Below are positions 1-5,871 of a DNA stretch of 6,790 bases, in pieces. Source of the stretch: JAKPQD01 sp029572965. Lineage in GTDB: Bacteria; Bacteroidota; Bacteroidia; Bacteroidales; DTGW01. The stretch lies in assembly GCA_035374585.1 (NCBI GenBank), contig DAOSPF010000117.1, forward strand, positions 1-6,790. Direction: 5' to 3'. A model generated the notes under the pieces. The model saw only the letters and a program-made list of their open reading frames with translations. It searched no databases and was not told where the DNA came from. How positions within the stretch are numbered: position 1 is the stretch's first letter; every line of letters starts with the position of its first letter. Both the position numbers and the translations under genes were made by a program.

Positions 1-390
1 CAATGTATTACCAACAATATACTTTCCGCCGTTATTGTTGATACATCCTTTTATTATAAGGCTATCTAAACCTAATGCTGAAGCCATAACATTCAATTGT
101 TGCCTTTTGACAATTTTTGAACGCATTTTTGATAAAAAACCTTCGTCTTTATTTGGATAATACGAAAAAAGATAATCAGCAATTATTGCATCTAATATTG
201 CATCTCCAAGAAATTCAAGCCTTTCATTATTGACTGAAGAGCCATTGGCTAAAACCACAGATGCCGAACGATGAGTAAAAGCCATTTCGTATATATCCCA
301 ATTTTTGGGAAAATATCCTAACAAGCTTGCAACTTCTCGATGAAGCCTGTTAGCACAAAATACAAGCTTTATTCGGTAGTATAGAGACAA
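1..390 (-). CDS. rnc: Ribonuclease III, N-terminal half (runs off the left edge)
   Basis: RNase III is a double-strand-specific endoribonuclease that processes rRNA precursors and structured mRNAs. The 130 codons present hold most of the endonuclease domain. The family signature NNERLEFLGDAILDAII lies at residues 54-70, with the metal-binding/catalytic residues E56, E59 and D63. EGFLSKMRSKIV at 83-94 is also typical. The frame is still open at base 1, just before the second catalytic Glu. The rest of the nuclease domain and the dsRNA-binding domain lie outside the window. No ATG occurs between the fabF stop and residue 36, so I place the start at TTG 390-388. That leaves a 3-base gap after fabF and gives an N-terminus (SLYYRIKLVF) resembling Bacteroidota homologues. 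The gene is in the same frame as fabF, separated only by the fabF TAG. It is probably cotranscribed and translationally coupled with fabF. Identity is very secure; the start is inferred. Confidence 0.93.
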   Translation of the reverse strand, partial: MSLYYRIKLVFCANRLHREVASLLGYFPKNWDIYEMAFTHRSASVVLANGSSVNNERLEFLGDAILDAIIADYLFSYYPNKDEGFLSKMRSKIVKRQQLNVMASALGLDSLIIKGCINNNGGKYIVGNTL

Positions 391-393
391 AAA

Positions 394-1641
394 CTAAAAT
401 TTTCTTACAATAATAGAAGAGTTGTGGCCACCAAATCCAAATGTATTACTTAAAGCTACATTGACTGTTCGTTTTTGAGCTTTGTTAAGAGTAAGGTTGA
501 GCTTTGGATCAATTTCCGGATCTAAATTTTGAACATTGATAGTAGGTGGAACAATATCATTTTTAACGGCCAAAATTGATGCAATGGTTTCAATAGCCCC
601 TGTTGCGCCAAGTAAGTGGCCTGTCATTGATTTTGTTGAGCTAATGTTCATCTTATAAGCATGTTCGCCAAAAATAGCTTTGATAGCTTTTAATTCTGCT
701 ACATCTCCAAGTGGAGTAGCTGTACCATGAACGTTGATGTAATCAACCTCTGAAGGTTTGATTCCGGCATCTTCGATAGCGTTAGTCATGGTAAGTATAG
801 CTCCTGCCCCTTCAGGGTGAGGAGCAGTAATATGATGGGCATCAGCAGACATGCCACCTCCGATTACTTCGGCATAAATACGGGCACCGCGAGCTTTTGC
901 ATGCTCAAGTTCTTCAAAGAAAAGAATCCCGGCACCTTCTCCCATTACAAAACCATCACGATCGGCATCAAAAGGGCGCGATGCCGTTTTCGGATCTTCG
1001 TTTCGGGTCGAGAGTGCTTGTAATGAGTTGAACCCTCCCATAGAGATTTCATTAATGGCAGCTTCTGCTCCTCCTACAAGGAACCCGTTGGCTTTACCTA
1101 ACCTGATAAGGTTAAAAGCATCTACCAATGCATGAGTAGAGGAAGCACATGCAGACACTGTTGCATAATTAGGCCCTCTTAACCCATATTTCATAGAAAC
1201 ATGGCCTGCTGCAATGTCGCAAATCATCTTTGGTACAAAGAATGGGCTAATTTTTGGACTGCCATCGCCTAAAATGTAATTACGACATTCCTGATAGAAG
1301 GTGTCAATACCTCCAATACCGGAAGCTATGATAACACCAATTCTATCAAGGTTTGTCATAGAAAGGTCCAATCCACTATCTTTCATCGCCTCATCGGCAG
1401 CTATCATAGCAAATTGTGCGTATAAGTCTATTTTTCTTATTTCCTTTCTGTCAAAATATTTTTCAGGGTTGTAATTTTTTACTTCACAAGCAAATTGAGT
1501 TTTGAATTTTTCCGGATTAAAACGAGTGATAGGGGCAGCGCCACTTTCACCATTGATTAATGCATTCCAAAATTCTTCAACTGTATTTCCTACTGGAGTA
1601 ATGGCTCCTAAACCTGTAACAACAACCCTTTTTAATTCCAT
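394..1641 (-). CDS. fabF: 3-oxoacyl-[acyl-carrier-protein] synthase II (KAS II)
   Basis: This condensing enzyme of type II fatty-acid synthesis elongates acyl-ACP with malonyl-ACP in the cytoplasm. The 415-residue length is normal for FabF. The thiolase-fold catalytic set is complete: nucleophile C165 in TVSACASSTHA, H305 in NVHGTATPLGD, K337 and H342 in SSTKSMTGHLLGATGA, and the gatekeeper-type F401 in SNTFGFGGHN. The N-terminal KRVVVTGLGAITPVGN is also typical. The single Cys-His-His active site separates it from FabH, which uses Cys-His-Asn. FabB is less likely given the SMTGHLLGATGA context. The ATG at 1641-1639 lies 24 bases after the acpP stop, and the intervening sequence is A/T-rich without a Shine-Dalgarno sequence. 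It ends in TAG at 396-394, with rnc following immediately. The neighbour acpP encodes its carrier substrate, so the pair forms a functional unit. Confidence 0.97.
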   Translation of the reverse strand: MELKRVVVTGLGAITPVGNTVEEFWNALINGESGAAPITRFNPEKFKTQFACEVKNYNPEKYFDRKEIRKIDLYAQFAMIAADEAMKDSGLDLSMTNLDRIGVIIASGIGGIDTFYQECRNYILGDGSPKISPFFVPKMICDIAAGHVSMKYGLRGPNYATVSACASSTHALVDAFNLIRLGKANGFLVGGAEAAINEISMGGFNSLQALSTRNEDPKTASRPFDADRDGFVMGEGAGILFFEELEHAKARGARIYAEVIGGGMSADAHHITAPHPEGAGAILTMTNAIEDAGIKPSEVDYINVHGTATPLGDVAELKAIKAIFGEHAYKMNISSTKSMTGHLLGATGAIETIASILAVKNDIVPPTINVQNLDPEIDPKLNLTLNKAQKRTVNVALSNTFGFGGHNSSIIVRKF

Positions 1642-1665
1642 TTGAGTAAAAATATTTTGCTTTAA

Positions 1666-1902
1666 TTACTTAACATTTGCTTCGATAAATTTGATAGCGT
1701 CACCTACAGTACTGATGTTTTCTGCTTGATCGTCGGGAATTGCAATGTTGAATTCTTTTTCGAACTCCATAATTAACTCTACAGTGTCCAAAGAGTCTGC
1801 TCCGAGGTCGTTGGTAAAGCTAGCTTCTGGTGTAACTTCATTTTCATCAACACCTAATTTGTCAACGATAATAGATTTTACTCTTGATGCAATGTCTGAC
1901 AT
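1666..1902 (-). CDS. acpP: Acyl carrier protein
   Basis: This small acidic carrier bears growing acyl chains on a 4'-phosphopantetheine arm and delivers them to FabF and the other fatty-acid synthesis enzymes. It has 78 residues, the usual length. The attachment motif GADSLDTVELIMEFE is intact, with Ser37 as the modified residue in DSL. Helix I (SDIASRVKSIIVDKLGV) and the C-terminal DAIKFIEANVK also fit. I chose ATG 1902-1900 because the protein then begins MSDIASRVKS as in homologues. A longer in-frame reading from TTG 1953-1951 would add 17 residues unlike any ACP, and that TTG falls inside the putative promoter -7 box. It is probably the first gene of an acpP-fabF-rnc operon, with a leader of roughly 40 bases if the promoter call is right. 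Confidence 0.97.
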   Translation of the reverse strand: MSDIASRVKSIIVDKLGVDENEVTPEASFTNDLGADSLDTVELIMEFEKEFNIAIPDDQAENISTVGDAIKFIEANVK

Positions 1903-1949
1903 AATTTTCTGAATTAGATTAATAAATAATTTAACTAAAATAAAACCGT

Positions 1950-1982
1950 GCAAAGGAAATCATTTCTGGAAAAATTTTCAAA
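1950..1982 (-). promoter_or_regulatory. Putative Bacteroidota-type promoter for acpP-fabF-rnc
   Basis: On the minus strand a TTTG (1982-1979) is followed 20 bases later by TTCCTTTGC (1958-1950). This matches the Bacteroidota housekeeping sigma consensus (TTTG, about 20 bases, TAnnTTTG) with one mismatch, the A of TA. The predicted start of transcription is near 1944, about 40 bases before the acpP ATG. The position is sensible, but the evidence is motif matching only. Confidence 0.5.
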
Positions 1983-2051
1983 TTATTTTTATAAAATTTC
2001 AAGTCAGGATGTTTTTTTATGTTTTTAAATTTTTCTTTTGGCTTTTCTTTT

Positions 2052-2060
2052 TAAGTTTGC
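2052..2060 (+). promoter_or_regulatory. Putative -7 box of the purN promoter
   Basis: TAAGTTTGC is an exact match to the Bacteroidota -7 element TAnnTTTG followed by C. It lies 41 bases before the purN ATG. I see no TTTG at the usual distance of about 20 bases upstream; the nearest, at 2037-2040, is too close. Recognition would therefore rest mainly on the -7 box. The box faces away from the acpP promoter, about 90 bases away. Confidence 0.5.
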
Positions 2061-2101
2061 AAGTTTCTTTTTTTGACAAAAAACAAAATAACTTATTGAA
2101 A

Positions 2102-2701
2102 ATGAATAATATAGCCATATTTGCTTCTGGTTCGGGCTCTAATGCACAGGCTATTGTTGAGTATTTTAGGAGTCTTGGCGAAAATCCTGTAAAAATCATT
2201 CTTTCTAATAACAAAAATGCTTTTGTTATTGAAAGAGCTAAAACTTTGGGCGTTGAATGTATTATTTTCAATAAGGACGATTTTTATCATTCTTCCAGAG
2301 TAATTGATATTCTTAAGGAACGTAACATTGACTTTATAGTTTTGGCTGGATTTCTGTGGCTTATCCCTAACTCGTTAATTGACGCTTATGCTAATAAAAT
2401 AATCAATATTCATCCGGCTTTGTTGCCTAAATATGGCGGAAAAGGCATGTATGGTATGCATGTTCATGAAGCTGTTGTGCAAAATAAAGAGGCTTACTCA
2501 GGTATTACCATTCATTTTGTTGACGAAAAGTATGACAATGGTGCTATTATTTTTCAGGCTCAATGCAAAATTGAAGAGGGTGATACCGCAGAAATGGTGG
2601 CTCAAAAAGTTCATCAGCTGGAATATGCCTATTTCCCTAAAGTAGTGCGTCAGCTTGTGCTTAATAGGCCTATTGAAGAGGTGTTAGGAGTTAATCAATA
2701 A
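2102..2701 (+). CDS. purN: Phosphoribosylglycinamide formyltransferase (GAR transformylase, folate-dependent)
   Basis: This enzyme transfers a formyl group from 10-formyltetrahydrofolate to GAR, the third step of de novo purine synthesis, in the cytoplasm. The 199-residue protein opens with the Rossmann-like IAIFASGSGSNAQAI, where SGSGSN at 9-14 is the GAR phosphate-binding loop. The catalytic trio is present: N102 and H104 in IINIHPALLPKYGGKG, and D145 in DEKYDNGAIIFQ. The KYGGKGMYGMHVHEAV segment (110-125) is the form I associate with Bacteroidota PurN. I chose ATG 2102-2104 because it puts the beta-strand at residue 3. The frame stays open upstream to ATG 2009, but that would add a Phe-rich stretch absent from PurN, and the likely promoter box lies inside it. 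The gene is divergent from acpP. Its last 11 bases overlap the end of the converging amidase gene. Confidence 0.95.
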   Translation: MNNIAIFASGSGSNAQAIVEYFRSLGENPVKIILSNNKNAFVIERAKTLGVECIIFNKDDFYHSSRVIDILKERNIDFIVLAGFLWLIPNSLIDAYANKIINIHPALLPKYGGKGMYGMHVHEAVVQNKEAYSGITIHFVDEKYDNGAIIFQAQCKIEEGDTAEMVAQKVHQLEYAYFPKVVRQLVLNRPIEEVLGVNQ

Positions 2702-3554
2702 ACCTGTTTATGATTGGGGCGTAATTGTCAATGCGCCTGTCACGCAGGAAAGGCCATACTCTTCGGTAATTTTCTGTTGCGTCAAGGTCTATTTCTACAA
2801 CTTTTGATTCTTCTTTGTCATGTGGGCCAAGGTATAGCAATGACCCAAAAGGATTGGCAACGAAAGAACCACCCCAGAATTTTGTGCCTGATTCAGTGCC
2901 AACTCTATTTACAGAAACTACGTGTACCCCGTTGGCAATGGCATGTGAGCGTTGTATTGTTTGCCATGCTTGATATTGCTCGTTATTTATTTCGGCCGAT
3001 GTATCTAATTCCCATCCTATGGCTGTTGGGTAAAATAACACCTTTGCACCCATAAGAGAGGTAATCCTTGCAGCTTCAGGATACCATTGATCCCAGCATA
3101 TCAGGACGCCTATCCTGCCATATTTGGTGTCAAAAGCTTTGTATCCGGTATCTCCGGGAGCAAAATAAAATTTTTCGTAAAAACCCGGGTCATCCGGAAT
3201 ATGTGACTTTCGGTAAATGCCTAATATACTTCCATCAGCATCAATTACAGCTGCAGTATTGTGATATAGTCCGGCTGTACGTTTCTCGAAAAGCGAAACA
3301 ATAAGCACTACTTTATTTTCAGCAGCTACTTTAGAAAATATATCTGTAGAAGGACCGGGAATTGTTTCTGCTAAAGCAAAGTTGTCGTGATTTTCAATAT
3401 CGCAAAAGTAAAGCGTGGAAAAAAGTTCCTGCAAACAAATAATTTGAGCGCCTTCAGAAGCAAGCTTTTTTATTTGCCCAATCGCTTTGTTGATATTGGC
3501 TTCTTTGTTGGCTGTGCAGCTTGTCTGTATAATTCCAATTTTTACTTTTTCCAT
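2691..3554 (-). CDS. aguB: Carbon-nitrogen hydrolase, probably N-carbamoylputrescine amidase
   Basis: This is a nitrilase-superfamily amidase. The AguB branch hydrolyses N-carbamoylputrescine to putrescine, CO2 and ammonia, the last step of the agmatine route to polyamines. It has 287 residues, normal for the family. The Glu-Lys-Cys triad is visible: E43 in CLQELFSTLYF, K116 in YRKSHIPDDPGFYEKFYF, and C153 in GVLICWDQWYPEAAR. E127 is the likely second conserved Glu. ICWDQWYPEAAR, FYPTAIGWE and the C-terminal WPFLRDRRIDNYAPI are features I associate with AguB rather than with other branches such as NAD synthetase amidases or omega-amidases. The substrate is inferred from family resemblance. 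The usual partner AguA (agmatine deiminase) is not adjacent: purN converges downstream and an ABC-F gene diverges upstream. It is therefore either monocistronic or paired with genes elsewhere. ATG 3554-3552 gives the expected short lead into KIGIIQ. Confidence 0.9.
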   Translation of the reverse strand: MEKVKIGIIQTSCTANKEANINKAIGQIKKLASEGAQIICLQELFSTLYFCDIENHDNFALAETIPGPSTDIFSKVAAENKVVLIVSLFEKRTAGLYHNTAAVIDADGSILGIYRKSHIPDDPGFYEKFYFAPGDTGYKAFDTKYGRIGVLICWDQWYPEAARITSLMGAKVLFYPTAIGWELDTSAEINNEQYQAWQTIQRSHAIANGVHVVSVNRVGTESGTKFWGGSFVANPFGSLLYLGPHDKEESKVVEIDLDATENYRRVWPFLRDRRIDNYAPIINRFID

Positions 3555-3571
3555 GTCGAGAATTTTAGGTT

Positions 3572-3580
3572 GTAAAGATA
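3572..3580 (-). promoter_or_regulatory. Weak candidate -7 box for the amidase gene
   Basis: On the minus strand TATCTTTAC resembles TAnnTTTG followed by C, with one mismatch (A for G). It is 17 bases before the amidase ATG, which would leave a leader of only about ten bases. No TTTG is seen at the right upstream distance. This is a motif-only call of low certainty. Confidence 0.3.
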
Positions 3581-3634
3581 GTAAAAAAAAGGGGCGTTGA
3601 TTAGGGAGTAGGAGATAGGGTATAGAATTTTTAA

Positions 3635-3667
3635 TGAAATGAGTAGTGAAATGAGATCAAATTTGAT
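3635..3667. promoter_or_regulatory. Twin TGAAATGAG repeats next to a 12-base palindrome (possible operator)
   Basis: TGAAATGAG occurs twice (3635-3643 and 3647-3655) in a 12-base period. It is followed directly by ATCAAATTTGAT (3656-3667), which is its own reverse complement. The site lies between the divergent amidase and ABC-F genes, about 80 bases from the amidase start and 130 from the putative ABC-F -7 box. A regulator-binding role is possible but unproven, because AT-rich palindromes of this size also occur by chance. Confidence 0.25.
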
Positions 3668-3714
3668 GGTATTATTTGTATTCTTTAAAATTAATATTTA
3701 TAACTAATTACAAT

Positions 3715-3742
3715 CCCCTAACCCCTAACCCCTAACCCCTAA
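3715..3742. repeat. Four perfect CCCCTAA heptamer repeats (G-quadruplex-capable)
   Basis: CCCCTAA is repeated four times without error, then decays into CCCTTA and CCCTCTACTC. The minus strand therefore carries four runs of GGGG separated by TTA, which meets the usual sequence rule for an intramolecular G-quadruplex. The plus strand could form an i-motif. The array sits about 50 bases upstream of the putative ABC-F -7 box. It resembles telomere repeats, but the surrounding sequence is ordinary bacterial intergenic DNA. Confidence 0.85.
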
Positions 3743-3794
3743 CCCTTACCCTCTACTCTTTATAACTCCCAATTCAATTACCAACAATTTTGAC

Positions 3795-3803
3795 TACTTT
3801 TGC
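3795..3803 (+). promoter_or_regulatory. Putative -7 box of the ABC-F gene promoter
   Basis: TACTTTTGC is an exact match to the Bacteroidota TAnnTTTG element followed by C, 21 bases before the ABC-F ATG. Transcription would start near 3809, giving a leader of about 16 bases. No clear TTTG lies at the expected upstream spacing. Confidence 0.5.
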
Positions 3804-3824
3804 CTTTTCAAAATAAATAAGTAA

Positions 3825-5780
3825 ATGGTTTCGGTTAGTCAGGTGGGCCTTAGTTTTGGAGCTTTTGAGCTGTTTAGTGATGTTACATTTATGGTAAACC
3901 CTAAAGACAGGATTGGGCTTACCGGGAAAAATGGAGCTGGGAAATCTACACTACTTAAGATGATTGCCGGGCTTCAAAAGCCAGATACAGGTGTAATTAC
4001 TATTCCTGAAGGGTTTCGTATTGGTTATTTGCCGCAATACATGGTTACCTGCAATAATAATACGGTACTTGCCGAAACAAGCCTTGCTTTTTCTGAAATT
4101 TTGTTGCTTGAAAAAGAAATAGATACTTTAAATATTGAGCTTTCTTCACGTACCGATTATGAATCTGATGATTACCATAACCTGATAGTTAAGCTAAACG
4201 AACTGACTGAGAGACATAATATTCTTGGCGCAGGTAGTTTACAAAGCTCTATAGAGAAGACGCTCCTTGGCCTTGGTTTTTCAATAGCTGATTTTCACAG
4301 ACCTACATCTTCATTGTCGGGCGGTTGGCGTATGCGTATTGAACTTGCAAAAATATTGCTTAACAATAGCGATTTGTTACTGCTTGATGAGCCAACTAAC
4401 CATTTGGATATTGAGTCTATTCAATGGTTGGAAGATTATTTGGTTTCGTTTCCCGGGGCGTTGATATTAATTTCGCACGACCGTAAGTTTTTAGATAATG
4501 TTACCAATCGTACTATCGAGCTTTCTTTAGGTAAAGCTTATGATTACAAGGTTTCATATTCAAGATATGTTGAATTACGAAGAGAAAGAAGGGAACAGCA
4601 GATGGCAGCTTTTCGTAATCAACAAAAAATGATACAAGATACAGAAGATTTTATTGAAAGGTTTAGATATAAAGCTACCAAAGCTGTTCAGGTTCAATCG
4701 CGTATTAAACAACTCGAAAAGCTTGACCGCATTGAGGTAGAAGAGGAAGATCTTTCTACTATCAATATAAGGTTCCCAACCCCTGTAAAATCAGGGAAAA
4801 TAGCGTTGGATATAAAAAAAATTAGTAAAAGCTATGGCTCAAAACTTGTATTAAAAGAAGTAGATCTTATTTTGGAAAGTGGCAGGCGTGTGGCTTTTGT
4901 TGGCAAGAATGGTGAAGGGAAGTCAACACTTTCAAAAATCATAGTCAACGAAATCCATGATTATGAAGGTACAATCAAGCTTGGCCATAATATTAAAATA
5001 GGCTATTTTGCCCAAAATCAGGACGAGCTGATGGATGGCGACCGTTCTGTTTTTGATATTATTGACCAGGTGGCTGTTGGCGATATAAGAACAAAGATAC
5101 GCGATATTCTTGGCGCTTTTCTGTTCAGGGGTGATGATGTTTTCAAGAAAGTAAAGGTGCTTAGTGGTGGTGAACGTTCGCGTTTGGCTATAGCTAAGCT
5201 TTTGCTTGAACCATACAACCTTCTTGTGCTTGATGAGCCTACCAATCACCTCGATATGCGTTCGAAAGACGTGTTGAAACAGGCATTGTTGAATTATGAA
5301 GGTACACTTATCATTGTTTCGCACGACCGTGACTTTTTAGATGGGCTGGTAGATACAGTTTATGAATTTGGCGGGCAACGAATAAAAGAGCATATTGGAG
5401 GTATTTATGAGTTCTTGGAAAGAAAAAAGCTTCAAACGCTTCAATCTTTGAATACCTCAGTGTTGCAAATTCCTGTACAACAAAATAATAAAGATGTTCA
5501 GCAAAAAGGAAAGTTGCAATATGCCGAAAAGAAGGAGTTTGATAAAATTGTCAGAAAGATAAACGGACAGATAAGTGATAGCGAAAATAAAATCCAGAAA
5601 TTGGAGATGCAGATTGAGATAGCAAACAAGAAATTAGCAGATCCAGCCTTTTTGGAGTCAAATGGGAATGATTCCAATTTCTTTAAGGAATATGACGACT
5701 TAAAGCTAAAGTTGCAGCAGGAAATGGAGAACTGGGAGCAGTTGCATGAAGAACTGGAGAAAATGATGACTAATGACTAA
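3825..5780 (+). CDS. ABC-F family ATPase (ribosome-associated translation factor)
   Basis: ABC-F proteins are soluble twin-ATPase factors that bind the ribosomal E site and relieve stalled or non-productive states. They have no membrane domain. The 651-residue protein has two complete nucleotide-binding domains. Domain 1 has Walker A GKNGAGKST at 34-42, signature LSGG at 164-167, LLLLDEPTNHLD with catalytic E189, and SHDR at 217-220. Domain 2 has GKNGEGKST at 360-368, LSGGE at 446-450, LLVLDEPTNHLD with E471, and SHDR at 499-502. The charged helical linker at about 250-305 is the P-site tRNA-interaction motif region that defines ABC-F. Residues about 560-648 look like a C-terminal coiled coil, as in Uup/YdiF/YheS-like members. 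The start is firm, because TAA at 3822-3824 lies directly upstream in frame. I cannot assign a subfamily. Nothing specifically indicates an antibiotic-resistance type, and general translation maintenance is more likely. The reading frame ends inside a TGACTAA tandem repeat. Confidence 0.93.
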   Translation: MVSVSQVGLSFGAFELFSDVTFMVNPKDRIGLTGKNGAGKSTLLKMIAGLQKPDTGVITIPEGFRIGYLPQYMVTCNNNTVLAETSLAFSEILLLEKEIDTLNIELSSRTDYESDDYHNLIVKLNELTERHNILGAGSLQSSIEKTLLGLGFSIADFHRPTSSLSGGWRMRIELAKILLNNSDLLLLDEPTNHLDIESIQWLEDYLVSFPGALILISHDRKFLDNVTNRTIELSLGKAYDYKVSYSRYVELRRERREQQMAAFRNQQKMIQDTEDFIERFRYKATKAVQVQSRIKQLEKLDRIEVEEEDLSTINIRFPTPVKSGKIALDIKKISKSYGSKLVLKEVDLILESGRRVAFVGKNGEGKSTLSKIIVNEIHDYEGTIKLGHNIKIGYFAQNQDELMDGDRSVFDIIDQVAVGDIRTKIRDILGAFLFRGDDVFKKVKVLSGGERSRLAIAKLLLEPYNLLVLDEPTNHLDMRSKDVLKQALLNYEGTLIIVSHDRDFLDGLVDTVYEFGGQRIKEHIGGIYEFLERKKLQTLQSLNTSVLQIPVQQNNKDVQQKGKLQYAEKKEFDKIVRKINGQISDSENKIQKLEMQIEIANKKLADPAFLESNGNDSNFFKEYDDLKLKLQQEMENWEQLHEELEKMMTND

Positions 5781-5783
5781 TGA
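5767..5783 (+). repeat. TGACTAA tandem heptamer containing the ABC-F stop codon
   Basis: TGACTAA occurs twice in tandem (5767-5773 and 5774-5780), followed by TGA. The TAA of the second copy is the ABC-F stop, so the last residues (TND) are encoded by the repeat. The period of seven is not a multiple of three, so losing one unit would change the C-terminus. Confidence 0.7.
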
Positions 5784-5793
5784 AACGAGCATG

Positions 5794-5871
5794 ATCCGTT
5801 AAACACAAACAAGGTTGAAAATTCATCATGCGAGTTCCATCCGGCCTCATTTAAAAAAAATATTTACGGAT
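5794..5871. repeat. Short spaced inverted repeats in the ABC-F/rlmB gap
   Basis: ATCCGT (5794-5799) is mirrored by ACGGAT (5866-5871). CATCCG (5838-5843) is complementary to CGGATG (5867-5872). GCATGAT (5789-5795) is mirrored by ATCATGC (5825-5831). The stems are only six or seven bases with long loops, and no T-run follows, so none is a convincing terminator. They could be alternative pairings in a transcript leader or remnants of a repeat element. Confidence 0.3.

Larger units (their letters stand above)
3606..3758. repeat. Imperfect inverted repeat bounding the intergenic repeat region
   Basis: The left arm 3606-3620 reads GAGTAGGAGATAGGG. The reverse complement of the right arm 3743-3758 reads GAGTAGAGGGTAAGGG, so the arms agree over most positions with small shifts. 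They enclose about 120 non-coding bases that hold the CCCCTAA array, a palindrome and short direct repeats. This could be a dispersed non-coding repeat or a decayed miniature element. No target-site duplication was recognised. Confidence 0.35.

Noticed and set aside
817..1023. A plus-strand open frame opposite fabF
   Set aside because: It lies wholly inside a strongly conserved gene on the other strand and its translation shows no recognisable motif.
1903..1953. A 17-residue N-terminal extension of acyl carrier protein from TTG 1953-1951
   Set aside because: ACPs are about 78 residues and start as MSDIASRVKS here. The alternative TTG lies within the putative promoter box.
2009..2101. An in-frame upstream extension of purN from ATG 2009, encoding a Phe-rich hydrophobic stretch like a signal or leader peptide
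   Set aside because: PurN is cytoplasmic and homologues begin near MNNIAIFASG. The Phe codons come from T-runs, and the likely promoter -7 box (2052-2060) lies inside the extension.
2714..3304. Plus-strand open frames opposite the amidase gene
   Set aside because: They are shadows of the conserved nitrilase-family gene: low-complexity, Cys/Leu/Gln-rich translations with no motif.
3715..3758. The CCCCTAA array as a CRISPR array or a true telomere
   Set aside because: The units are 7 bases with no spacers, so it is not CRISPR. The array is short, internal and flanked by ordinary genes, so it is not a chromosome end.
4932..5324. Minus-strand open frames opposite the second ATPase domain of the ABC-F gene
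   Set aside because: They sit opposite Walker and signature motifs that clearly belong to the plus-strand gene, and nothing in the translations is recognisable.
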